Positions 23,560-33,444 of a DNA stretch of 64,000 bases are shown here, piece after piece. The stretch is from the NCBI GenBank assembly GCA_029204225.1, contig MU832015.1:1-64000 (forward strand), read 5' to 3'. This DNA is from Diphasiastrum complanatum (taxonomy: Eukaryota; Streptophyta; Lycopodiopsida; Lycopodiales; Lycopodiaceae). Position numbers and translations under genes: made by a program. The notes beneath the pieces are model-generated. The model was not told the DNA's origin, made no database searches, and worked only from the letters and a program-made list of their open reading frames with translations. Positions within the stretch are counted from its first letter, which is position 1; every line of letters begins with the position of its first letter.

Positions 23560-24340
23560 TATCAGAAAGCAATGCAGAAATTTTGGAAGGCTTTAGTCAC
23601 AAGAAAAATTTGCAAGAGCTTCGCTAGCACAAGTGAGGAATGAATCGAATTCAGTCAACTTATAGGTGAATTTGGTGGGTCCATTACACTGAATACTAGT
23701 TTGGCAGATCAGTTCTGAACAAAAATTTGCAGGCATGTACAATACTGTGAAAATAGGCTATAAAAATCTTGGCAAAGGTTTCTGGGGATCTGAACCTATC
23801 AGGCGAATGTTTTTCAGGTCCAGCGAAGGATGAACCTTTGCCTAGGAGGGTCCTTCGTCCAAGTACTGTCATAAATGCATGGTTTCACAATCTGAACCTT
23901 TGGTCAACCTAATTTAACACTATAAGATCATCTAGCAGGTCGGCGAAGGTCCATAATGAGGTTAAGATGCTCGGCGAAGGTTCCCAAAATGACATATCAG
24001 TGGTACTTCACCTAACTCAGAAACTAGGTTTTCTCTTGACAGAAATCTTCGCCCACCTTAAATTAGATAAATCTAGAGTGGATGTACAGTCTGAGAGCTC
24101 AGCGAAGGTTTCTGATACTGTATAGGCCAAATCTGACCAAAATAGTGATTTTCTAAGTCGTTTTCCATCAAAAAAATTATTGTGCTTTCTTTTTCCTATG
24201 CTGATGACTTTCTGACTTTTGCTCATCAGTCTTTTCTGATTTCTTGCTTTACTTTTTTTTTTGACTATTTTTTTCCAAAAATCTTAGCAAATTAAGTGCC
24301 GAAAACAAAAAATCAAAAAACAATTAAAATTTTAAAAAAG
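23560..24340. promoter_or_regulatory. spacer with GGCGAAGG/CCTTCGCC motifs, element C
   Basis: Between integrase and the extra ORF, the octamer GGCGAAGG or its complement, and one-base variants (tcagcgaagg, tcggcgaagg), recur about eight times in both orientations (for example near 23,820, 23,945, 23,970 and 24,103). The same cluster lies at the same place in element D. Conservation of the motif in an untranslated spacer suggests a regulatory or structural role for expression of the downstream ORF; this is inference. Confidence 0.5.
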
Positions 24341-24349
24341 GTATTGAGA

Positions 24350-26822
24350 TCAGGCTTGCTGAACTGGCGGAGCAGGCTGCCAAAACTTGCGTAATCGGTT
24401 GCCATTCACCAGAGTATCAAATCGTTTTCCATCCAAGTGCTCAAGAATTATTGCGCCATAGTTCAAGATTTCCTTCACTTTATACAGGCCTTCACCAGTA
24501 AACTTCAACTTTTTCTTGATCAGCTTGGTTTTGTACATCGATGCCAGATCTCCTGCTTTCAGATCTTTTTTGTGTAATCGACGATTGTGCCATGCCTTGC
24601 AGCGTGCTTTCTCTGCTGCTAAGGCATGAACTGCCATCAATTGGGTTTCACATAATTTGTGCAATGCTTCATGACGGAGTTGTAAAGACTTATCATCATT
24701 CAATCGTTCCGTAGCTGCTATGCATAAGGATGGGATTAAAAATTCAATTGACATGACAACATATTGACCATAAACCAGTTGAAAAGGTGTTTGATTTGTA
24801 CTATTTTTGTAAGCGGTTCTGAATGCCCATAATGCTGCATATAGTTTATGTTCCCAATCAGACCGACTCGCTTCAACTGTCTTTGTCATAATGGTGTAGA
24901 GAATCTTATTGGAAGATTCAGCTTGGCCATTTCCTCTGGGATAGTAGGGAGTACTAAATCTGTGTATAACAAAAAAATCTTCCAGTAAACACTTTATTGT
25001 TTGATTAACAAAGTGTGTACCCCGGTCACTGACAATCTCGATCGGACATCCAAATCTGATTATAATATTTTCATATAGAAACTTGGCTGTAGATTTCGCA
25101 TCAACAACTTTGATAGTTTTGGCTTCAACCCACTTGGTCATATAATCAGTTGTGACGATAATGTATCGGGCCTGAGATCCTTGCGTGGTAGGGTGAATAG
25201 GTCCACCATAATCCAGTCTCCATTTTTCAAACGATGCTTGCGATCAAACCAGATGCAAGAGTTCATAGTTCTGTCGAGTAGTCGTTGTGCTCGCTAGAAA
25301 ACATCACATGTTTGAATAAAATTTTCTGTGTCCTTGTGAAGCATAGGCCACCAACAACCTGATTGTAAAAGTTTGTGAACAATAATATCTGTAGGCAAGT
25401 GTCCTCCACCCATGCCATCACGTGAAAACATGATTAAATCTGGTACTTCATGCGGTAAAACACACCTTTGTAAAATATTATTATATCCATGACGATACAA
25501 TTGTCCTGTAATTAATTGATAAGGTTGAGCCCTATGAATCGATTGTCTCTTCTGTACTTTTGTTAGGGAGTCATTCGGTTGTCCTAGCATCAGGTACTCA
25601 ACAATATCTGCTACCCACTCAGGTACTACTTCAACATAGAACAATGCAGCATCTGGCAATTCATCATCCACTTCAGTATTAACTTGTGCGGATTCAATTC
25701 ATGAAACGTGATCGGCTAGATAATGTTGTTTGCCCTTTCGAACCACAATTCGAAAGTCAAATTCAGTCAATAACAATAATCATCTTGCAATACGTCCAGT
25801 ATTGCATGTCTTGTTTACCAAGTAAAGTAACAGTTGATAATCCGTATAAAATACAAAATGCGTTTCCATGAGGTAGTAACGAAATTTTCGAACAGAAAAA
25901 ATCATGGCTAATGCCTCACGTTATGTTGTTGAATAATTCTTTTCTGGATCTATAAGCTGTCTGCTTGCAAATTGTATTGGATAATCTTTCTTATAGTCAC
26001 CTGGCCGCGTCAAAACTGAGCCAATTGCATATTTTGAGACATCTGTATGAACATGAAAATCTATCGTCCAATCTGGAGAATACAGTATTGGTGTTGAAGT
26101 TAATGCTTTTTTTAATTTTTCAAAGGCTTTTAACGCTTTCGATAGTAGTTCACATGACCCATAAACATGTAAACTCCACGAATTGTTGCTGGCGGTGGCA
26201 ATTCCACAATAACTTTGATCTTCGAATAATCCGTGGCAATACGATGTCTTAATATCACATGTCCAAGCACAACTCCGTGGGAAATCCATATCTGACATTT
26301 TTCTGGATTTAGAGAAATCTGATATTTGTGGCATCTTTCAAATACTTTCTCCAATCGATCCAGGTGGTATGTATCTGTACTATGAACTCCCAAGTCGTCC
26401 AAGTAAATTTCAAGGAATTTTTGCACATAATCTTTAAAAGCAAATTGCATTACTCTTTGGAATGAACTTGGTGCATTACAGAGTCCAAATGACATTACTT
26501 TGTAAGCATAGGTGCCCCATTCTGTTGCAAAAGCAGTTTTATGGCGATCGACAGGTGCAATCTTAACCTGGTTGTAACCACTAAATCCATCCAGGAAATA
26601 TAAGCTTCCGCTCCAGCAAGGCGATCCAAAATGCTTTCAGTAAAAGGTAACGAAAAGTGATCCTTTTGTGTCACTTTGTTCAATGCTTTGAGATTCACAC
26701 AGATTCGCAATTTTTCATTTTTCTTAGGAACAATGACAATCGGTGAAATCCATTCAGTATGCTCGATCTCATAAATAAAATCAGCGTCAAGCAATCTCTG
26801 AAGTTCTTTCTTTATCAGGTGA
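24350..26822 (-). pseudogene. gypsy C pol: RT, RNase H, integrase
   Basis: RT: LIKKELQRLLDADFIYEI, VPKKNEKLRICVNLKALN, SFGLCNAPSSFQRVM and the catalytic FLEIYLDDLGVHST with both Asp. RNase H: FHVHTDVSKYAIGSVLTRPG. Integrase zinc region: GGHLPTDIIVHKLLQSGCWW, with the last Cys of CDVC changed to Phe. Integrase core: TTDYMTKWVEA, EIVSDRGTHFVNQ and PRGNGQAESSNK hold the D-D-E triad. Its C-terminus ends at 24,350 (FWQPAPPVQQA). Several frameshifts and stops lie between domains. The integrase core itself is one long open frame (24,350-25,141). Confidence 0.93.
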
Positions 26823-26828
26823 AAAAAA

Positions 26829-27188
26829 GTCCGATTGAGATTGTGAGGTTTTCCTTCGGTCGGGATTTGACCCACACCCCCCTCCAGTCGAGATTTGATC
26901 AAAACTCTTTGGTCGAGATTTGATCAAATCTCTTCGGTCGAGATTGAGAATTTCTTCAGTCGAGATTCAAGCAATGGGCTTCGGTTGAGATTTGAAAGAG
27001 CACTTTGGCTCCAGTTGAGATTTGAAGGAGCGCGTCGGCTCTGGTTGAGATTTGAAAGAGTGCTTCGGCTCCGGTTGAGATTTGAAGGAGCACTTCAACT
27101 TCGATTGAGTTTTAAGTAGGTGCTTCGATTGAGATTTGAGAAAATGCTTTGGTTTAGATCTGAAGGAGCGCTTCGGTTTAGATTTGAG
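26829..27188 (+). repeat. minisatellite, about 30-bp unit
   Basis: About twelve head-to-tail units of roughly 27-30 bp around ttcggttgagatttgaagga. The clearest 30-bp period lies at 27,009-27,100. Units drift from tcggtcgagatttgatcaaa on the left to cggttgagatttgaaggagc on the right. All frames stay open on parts of it, giving repetitive Lys/Ser/Gln or Leu/Arg peptides that need not be real. It sits exactly where gypsy C loses homology and copia B begins. Confidence 0.9.
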
Positions 27189-27256
27189 CACATAGAGATT
27201 GCTCACCATTTAACATAAAGCCTCCCTCACAAAATGGTGAGCAATCTCTATGTGCT
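27187..27256. repeat. perfect 25-bp inverted repeat (hairpin)
   Basis: Left arm 27,187-27,211 and right arm 27,232-27,256 are exact reverse complements, separated by 20 bp. The right arm is the copia RNase H segment coding for KHIEIAHHF. The left arm is therefore a short inverted copy of that coding sequence attached to the end of the minisatellite. Confidence 0.95.
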
Positions 27257-27475
27257 TGCTCCTTGCATGGAATGTGGGATTGGTTGCTAATGCTTGGCTT
27301 GATTGGTTGTCACAAAATACTATTGGTTGCTCATCGGTCTCCATGGCTTGCAACTCCACCAAAAGCCTCTTCAACCATAGGATCTCCTTTGTTGTGGATA
27401 TTAGTGCCTTGTATTCCGATTCGGTTGAATTGTCTACATCTCCTCCCAAGAGATGGAGAGAGAGAAAGAAGAAAT
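27210..27475 (-). pseudogene. copia RNase H C-terminus
   Basis: Minus strand reads NSTESEYKALISTTKEILWL, then PIVFCDNQSSQALATNPTFH and ARSKHIEIAHHFVREALC, the standard end of copia RNase H with catalytic Asp in CDNQS. It is likely the tail of element B, separated from the B RT by the 27,476-27,850 insert. The divergence of LLGGDVDN just before it leaves open that it comes from another copy. Confidence 0.85.
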
Positions 27476-27850
27476 GAAAAAGCGAACTAATCTGCGATAA
27501 ACTTTTCATCATCTTCATTTGCATCTGTACAGTCTGTCGGAGTTCTTCCATTTTTTTCACTTTCTCTCTCTAACTCCTTCCTCATATCATTTATGTGGGA
27601 AGAATACCGCATCTCTTTTCTGTAGACACTTAGGCCTCTTACTCTCTTTCGTCCCTGACTATTTTCTTCTAAAATCTTCATTGCTTTCTCATTGGGGTTT
27701 GTTCCTGGCATATTAAAATCTTCGTTCTTCACAAAAATAAAAACGTAGCTAATCAAATTTACATGCAGAGTCATATACATGTTCATCATTACATTTTATA
27801 AAATCAAATGCATTTAAACCATTCAAAAAATATATGTAAATATATCTCAT
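27476..27850 (-). pseudogene. coiled-coil protein fragment inserted in copia B
   Basis: On the minus strand GTNPNEKAMKILEENSQG is followed by RKRVRGLSVYRKEMRYSSHI, then NDMRKELERESEK. After a one-base frame change come KVKKMEELRQTVQMQMKMM and KSLSQISS. The second half has clear heptad spacing. Such an RGL plus coiled-coil tail resembles C-terminal regions of CACTA-type plant transposase proteins, but the match is only by style. AT-rich sequence at 27,720-27,850 could be an intron. It splits the RNase H domain of copia B. Confidence 0.4.
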
Positions 27851-27851
27851 G

Positions 27852-29600
27852 TTAGGTGTTAGCATCAGAATAACCACTGAGCTGATGGAGATTGTCATTG
27901 CTGACATCTCCATAGCAGATGCACTGGTCCATGGTAGCTCGAATATATCTCATGGCTTGTATGAGAGCCTCCCAATGGGTAATGCCAGGATTAGCCATGT
28001 ATTGGCTGAGTGAGCTTACAACAAAAGAGATATCGGGCCTTGTACAGACCATTGTGTACATGAGAGATCCTAGTATCGATCGATAAGAATACTCTCTCAT
28101 TTGCTCCTCTTCCTGCTTGGTTTGGGGACATTGGTCCTTTGACAGATACAGGCCTGGATCCATTGGTGAGTGAGCTAATTTGCAATTCATCAAATAGTAT
28201 TTGTTAAAAACATTGTGAAGATACCTTTGTTGAGTGATGTAAATCAGTCGATTTGCTCTGTCTTTGTGGATTTGAATTCCCAGATAGAAGTGAGCTTCGC
28301 CTAGATCAGTCATGTTGAACTTTGAAAACAATATCTGCTTCGAATCCTTGACCATATTGGTATTGTTGTTGAAAAGCAACGTATCATCCACGTACAAGGT
28401 GACGATAATGAATGATTGTTGTACTGATTTGGAATAGAAATTGCAATCAGTAGTGCTCGGTTTGAATCCTTGTTTGATGAGGAATGTGTTGATCCTCTGA
28501 AACCAAGCTCTGGCAGACTGTTTCAAGCCATACAATGCTTTGTGGAGTTTATAAACATGATTTCTCATACCTTCCAAAACGTAACCTTTGGGCTGGATCA
28601 TGTAGATATCTTCTTGTATCACTCCATTCAGATAGGCTATTTGTACATCGAGTTGATGCACTTTGAGGTCAGCAGCTGCAGCATAAGACAAGAGCATTCG
28701 GATCGACGTATGTTTGATGACTGGACTAAAAGTATCATTGTAGTCGACATTCAAGATCTGGGTGAATCCTCGTGCTACCATTCTTGCCTTCCTTCGGTCA
28801 ATTGCTCCGTTGGCATTGTATTTGATCTTAAAGATCCATTTGTAATCAATGATATTGCAGCCAATAGGAGCTTCGACTAATGACCATGTCTGGTTCTTGA
28901 TCAGAGAGGAATAATCTCTGTCCATAGCTTCTCTCCAGAGTGTCTCTTCGACTGTCATCGGTTCCTGTATCAAGAGACAGACAAACTCAGGAGTATACCA
29001 TGTGGGCTGTGTGTGCACTCGGCTTGATCTTTTGGGAGGATTTGACTGAAGAACCGCTCCTGGGATTTGTTGCTGGGTAGCAGCAACATCTTTGTCTGAT
29101 TCGCTATCTTGAAGTGGGTCAACAATAGACACGCCTGAACTAGAAGCTCGGACTGATGTGTCAACGACAGGTGATGAGGGTTCTTCTTGAGCAACATCCT
29201 TGCCTTTGAGCTCGACGAACTGATCCTCGGTGAAGACTGTATCTCGGCTATACAAGATTTGCTGGGTATCAGGATCATACAACTTATAAGTATTATCAGA
29301 TGAAGTATATCCGATCAGGATGGTCTTGAGACATTGGAAGTCCAATTTCTTCCTCGTGTCTTTTGGGATCTGCGCATAGGCAAATGCATGCAAACACTCT
29401 TAGGTTCTTCAAAGAAGGCATAGAGCCTGTCCACACCTCGTGGGGTGTCTTGTCTGAGAGGGCCTTGGTCGAACATCTATCCTGGATGTAAGCTGCAATG
29501 GAGACAGCTTCAGCCCAGAATCTTTTAGGCAACGATGCATGCGATAGCATACATTTGGCAGATTCAACCAGAGTGCGATTCTTCCTCTCAACTAAGACAT
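27852..29600 (-). pseudogene. copia B integrase end and reverse transcriptase
   Basis: Integrase C-terminal part (29,550 to 29,296): AVSIAAYIQDRCSTKAL and TPHEVWTGSMPSLKNLRVFA. A long open frame of 513 codons (29,393 to 27,852) follows: KLYDPDTQQILYSRD linker; EAMDRDYSSLIKNQTW and WIFKIKYNANGAIDRRKARM start the RT; QLDVQIAYLNGVIQEDIYM; then the catalytic VTLYVDDTLLFNN, DLGEAHFYLGIQIHKD and YRSILGSLMYTMVCTRPDIS. It stops at GYSDANT, in the first motif of RNase H, where foreign sequence enters. RT motifs look intact. Confidence 0.93.
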
Positions 29601-30560
29601 TAGACTGAGGACTGTAAGAAGTGATGAATTACTACTCAATGCCCTGGCTTTGGCAGTACTCCTTAAACTCAATAGAGATATATTCTCCACCATTGTCTGA
29701 CCCGAGGGCCTTAATTGTCCTTCCAGTCTCCTTCTTTGCACGCTCCTTGAAGATTCTGAAGCAGTTGAAGGCTTTTGATTACTTCTTTATAAAATACACC
29801 ATGGTCCTTCTGGAAATTCATCAATAAATGTTAAAAAATACTTGGCATCCTTTAGCGAAGGATTTTTCATCGGGCCACAAACATCTGAATGTACAACATC
29901 TAGCAATCCTCTAGCAATGTGTTGATGGCTTGATTTAAAAGGTTTCCTAGTCTGTTTACCAACTAGACAGTCTTGACAGACAGGTAGCTTGACTCTTTCG
30001 CGAGGATAGTCGAGATCAAGAACAATAGATTGTCTAAATATTCATTGTACAGCAGCATGATTTAAATGACCAAGTTTGTAATGCCAAAGTAAACCTTTAT
30101 TTGAATGAATTGAAGTATTAAGAGCCTGACTAGAGGCAGAAAAACAATGACTCAATTTGTACAAGTATCCATGTCTCTTTCCGAGTGCTAGGATCTTGCC
30201 TGTCCTATCAACTACTTTACATTGATCACATTTGAATTCTACCCTGTGTCCTAGATCTATGATTTTGCTTACAGAGAGCAGATTCGTAGATAAATTTGGT
30301 ACATGATGGACTTTAGAGAGCAACTTAGACTGATCATTAGCAAAGCTTAATCTTACAGTGCCTTCACCTTTAATAGCCTATGTGCTATTGTCACCAAGGT
30401 GGACATATTTCTGGGTACTGTAAGATGTATAGGACTTGAAATAGCCAATGAGGCCAGTCGTATGCTGAGTGGCTCCGGAATCCAGGAACCAAGAACTGTC
30501 GCCATATGCTCCTTGATGGTTGGTCATGAAGGCATCATGATCTGCTTCTTGAATAGGCTA
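29600..30560 (-). pseudogene. copia B protease, pre-integrase and integrase core
   Basis: Protease: SSWFLDSGATQHTTGLIG (near 30,500) with the D-S-G-A active site. A CAG to TAG stop (ST*AIKGEG) lies near 30,380. Pre-integrase: KVHHVPNLSTNLLSVSKI and GLLWHYKLGHLNHAAVQ (30,323 to 30,042). The integrase core carries LPVCQDCLVGKQTRKPF and HSDVCGPMKNPSLK with the first catalytic Asp; the rest is frameshifted. Both halves match the standard copia order. Confidence 0.85.
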
Positions 30561-31197
30561 TGGAGCTTCTGCAGCTGCATTTGCCACTTGATTCGACTGT
30601 GCCTTGTTGTTGTTCTTCGCTTGAAGTATTCGACAATCTTGTATTTCGTAATTGTTTCGTTTGTAGTATTTGTAGAACAGCTTCTTCTTTGTATGCGGAT
30701 TCGACTATTCCTTGTGCTGAGCTAGTTTCTGGTTTGGCTTTGATTGCTTCGGGCCTTTCTTCTTCTTCTGCTTTGTCGTGCTCTTGTTGGTGTACAAGGC
30801 GTGAGAATCAGCTGAGGAACTTGAGGCTTTGTTGCTCCGCATGTCTTCCTGCAACAACATAGTAATGACTCTCAAAAGAGTCAATTCTGGGAGTTGTGAT
30901 GATCATCACCCAACTGTCGTAAGAGCTTGGCAAGCTTGTAAACAGTTGTATCACTGCGTCTTGATCGTCAATGATAGATCCGATAGCGGCCATTTGTCTC
31001 AGCGTGAAAGCCTTTCCGTCATCCAACTTCCATCTGGCAATTGTTGTGTCGTCTGCATCGAGTTTCCCTTCTGCACCTGTAACAACGTCATACAATTCTT
31101 TAGCCATTAGTATAGTTTTCATGTTAAATTTCCACAGATGGTAATTGGCTCCATCAAGCTTGTCCATCATAGGACTGGCTTTCCCTTGGGAATCCAT
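30560..31197 (-). pseudogene. copia B gag (UBN2-like), internally deleted
   Basis: ATG at 31,197 opens MDSQGKASPMMDKLDGANYH. The early part ends at WKLDDGKAFTL and jumps to IIDDQDAVIQLFTSLPSSYD, skipping the middle that gag proteins of this type have, so an internal deletion is likely. The C-terminal part (31,000-30,560) is frameshifted. The zinc knuckle has decayed to FYKYYKRNNYEIQDC, with most ligands lost. Confidence 0.85.
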
Positions 31198-31340
31198 GTG
31201 GAAGAATTAGTCTAAGTGATAGGAGAAACTATCAGTGACTTAAGTATGGAAATCTGATACTGAAAATACAGAACAAAAAAACAATTACTCTATCGGCTAG
31301 TAGAGTCTTGTACTGTGGAAGCATATCAAGCTATGAAAAT

Positions 31341-31353
31341 AGCTCTGATACCA
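31341..31353 (-). other. primer binding site, copia B
   Basis: Reads TGGTATCAGAGCT on the minus strand, the canonical site for the initiator methionine tRNA in plant copia elements. It lies 3 bp inside the LTR end (31,357). Confidence 0.93.
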
Positions 31354-31356
31354 TAT

Positions 31357-31976
31357 TGGAGAGAGGGAGATGAACAAGACGAGCTATGAGACTCTCTCCA
31401 AAAGCATGACTACGCCTATCAGAACGAATAGAACTTTAGTGATGAAAATCACGGTCGTTCTTGATTACGTAGCCAAATAATAATGAATGAAGTGCCAAAA
31501 GAATAATTTCTCACAAATAGCTAGAAAATTATGTGTCGCGAATGATTCGCGAAGATCTAGACAGTGCTCGACTGATAATTAGTCACAAAACATTCGCGAA
31601 AGACAAGACTAAATGTTAGTCGTCTATTACCAAAAAGAGCAACTAGAAGGATAAAATAGAATGAATAATAAACATAGCAATATTAACACAAATCTGAACG
31701 CAGAACAAAGAACTGTATCAGATTAAGTATATCAAGTATACATGTCAATAATGCGGTAGAGCACAAGACAATAGCGGACGAAATCGCATGCCCTATGAAG
31801 CTTATTCACACTGTAAAGGAATGAGACCTTATTGCTGACAAATAAAGAATCAATGCACAGAGCATCTACTTTTGTCTATCTCTGATCAGCTTCTCTTCTT
31901 CGTTCTCTCTCGCTTACTAACTTATTAATGAATACGCAAATGGTATTCAATATATACATAATGTTATCGGTGTGCA
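31357..31976 (-). repeat. copia B 5' LTR, 5'-truncated
   Basis: The LTR ends ctctctcca at 31,357. A TATA box (tatatatt) lies near 31,948-31,955, only about 20 bp from where homology is replaced by the gene at 31,972, so most of U3 is missing. Palindromic TCGCGAATGATTCGCGA (31,534-31,550) and a second ttcgcgaa (31,590-31,597) lie in R/U5. Homologous blocks in the plus-strand copy confirm the LTR identity. Confidence 0.8.
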
Positions 31977-33444
31977 GATGAAGAAAGTACAGGGTGGATG
32001 TGCTGTTTGTAGGAGATCGCGGGTGGCTAAAAAATGGAGAAATTTTTATTTAGGTCTGAGTTCTAGTGAGCAAGATGTGTTTCTATCCTCACAATTGATA
32101 CCTTGTTTAAAAAAAATGTTTGACTATAGTCTAGGGAATGACCTCGTTTGTAGACGGGCATTCAAAATTGTGTTGAGTCTCGACAACTCTCAACTAGAGA
32201 GGATAAAGTACAAAATTAATAAGTTCAGTCATATACAACCATCTCTGAAGGTTGTGGGTGATGTTGCACAACACACATTGTTATGGATGGAGAAATATTT
32301 TCGTCTTCATTGCGAGGTAATGCCAACGATTTTTAAATTCCATCTTGCTGATAACTTTACTTGAATGGAAATCTTTTCATTATACAAAAAGCATATGATT
32401 CAAAACAATGACAGATATATATCTTACAAAACTTTGGAAAAGACATTTCAATAATGTCTCTATTCCACAAAAAGTGCGAATGGGAGTATGCAGTACGTGT
32501 GTAGAATTGAAAAGTAAAAGAAAAGCCTTAAGGGATCCGACGGAGATTGCGATAGTGAAGTCAGCTTTGAATGAACACAGAGAGGAACAAGCAGCGGAAC
32601 GTCAAAAAATAATGCATCACCATTAAAAATGCTTTGGGTTTTTAGAGAAGTATTTTGGCATTGTCATTGACGGGATGGATAAAAAAATTGACGGGATGGA
32701 TAAAAAAAAAGACATAGTTGCCTCACTTCGCGTGGCTACCAAAGGATGCTCACGAAGAGATGATTCAAGCACATTTGGTCGGTTGCTTGATATACAATGA
32801 AATTGTTCATCCCCAAGTATTTTCACATATCCTAACATGCATAATGATCCCAACTTAACCGTGACTATTATTCATCATGTTTTATCTTCATGGCGAGGAT
32901 TGCTTCCAGCTGTTTTATATGTTCAGTTGGACAACACAGCAAGAGAGAATAAGAATCAAATGGTCTTCGGTTATTTGAATATGCTTGTAGAGAAGGGCAT
33001 TTTCAGAAAAGTAAAGGTTAATTTTCTATTGGTTGGACACACACACGATCATATAGATCAAATGTTCAGCACTTTCTCTAAAAAGTTGTCGAGACGAGGT
33101 GCATTTACACTTCCTATGATGATGTCCATCATAGAGGAAGCCTACACTCCTAAGCCAAGCATATTTCATCTCAAGGAGATCATTGCTTCTAGGAGTTTGT
33201 AAAGTCCTCAAGAGAAGTATGTTTGAAAAAGTTAAATGACATTAGCTACCAACACTACTTTCTTATTAAAAAAAATATGGAAAATGAGGTTGTGTTAATG
33301 TATGGGAAAGAATTGTCAACATGTAAACAATGGCTTCCAACAGATGGTTTGAAATTCTTGATACATGTATCAGTTGCTCAGATGAAGTCCACAAAGCAGA
33401 TGCCTATGTTACTAGCCAAAGAAGTTAAAGATGCTGAAAAACAA
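31972..33444 (+). pseudogene. DUF7869-like (putative DDE transposase) protein, broken
   Basis: Plus-strand reading across about five frame breaks. N-terminal: GGCAVCRRSRVAKKWRNFYL. Middle: KVRMGVCSTCVELKSKRKAL with a CxxC. Then YFGIVIDGMDKK; LPHFAWLPKDAHEEMIQAHL; LLPAVLYVQLDNTARENKNQ; and FLLVGHTHDHIDQMFSTFSK. The DGMD, QLDN..ENKN and GHTH..IDQ motifs are the signature of an uncharacterised domain I know as DUF7869, found in expanded families in mosses, oomycetes and corals. The three acidic positions would suit a DDE nuclease, which is inference. A 19-bp unit (ttgacgggatggataaaaa) is tandemly doubled at the DGMD site, and an A-run shift plus a stop follow. Similarity fades near 33,420. Confidence 0.65.

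Larger units (their letters stand above)
19847..26822 (-). mobile_element. Ty3/gypsy element C, 5'-truncated, minus strand
   Basis: Order on the minus strand: RT, RNase H, integrase (26,822 to 24,350), a GGCGAAGG-rich spacer, an extra ORF (23,523 to 20,690), a polypurine tract (ttttggtgggggata, about 20,612-20,630) and a 3' LTR (20,611 to 19,847). Homology with element D ends at 26,822, inside RT. LTR, gag and protease of the 5' side are missing and replaced by a minisatellite. The D copy's primer site and the extra ORF after integrase suggest the Tat/Athila branch of plant gypsy elements. That placement is inferred from architecture only. Confidence 0.88.
27210..31976 (-). mobile_element. 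Ty1/copia element B, minus strand, 5' LTR and pol
   Basis: Order on the minus strand: truncated 5' LTR (31,976 to 31,357), primer site, gag (ATG at 31,197), protease, pre-integrase, integrase, RT, a foreign insert (27,850 to 27,476), the end of RNase H (27,475 to 27,210), then no 3' LTR. The same family supplies the plus-strand piece at about 1,700-3,000. Most of pol is only lightly damaged, so this copy is younger than the family A pieces. Confidence 0.88.

Noticed and set aside
23266-23643. 125-codon plus-strand frame
   Set aside because: Antisense to the N-terminal part of the gypsy extra ORF; a parallel shadow appears on the minus strand of element D at 59,717-59,929.
28470-28880. 136-codon plus-strand frame
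   Set aside because: Antisense shadow of the copia B RT, whose motifs are unmistakable on the minus strand.
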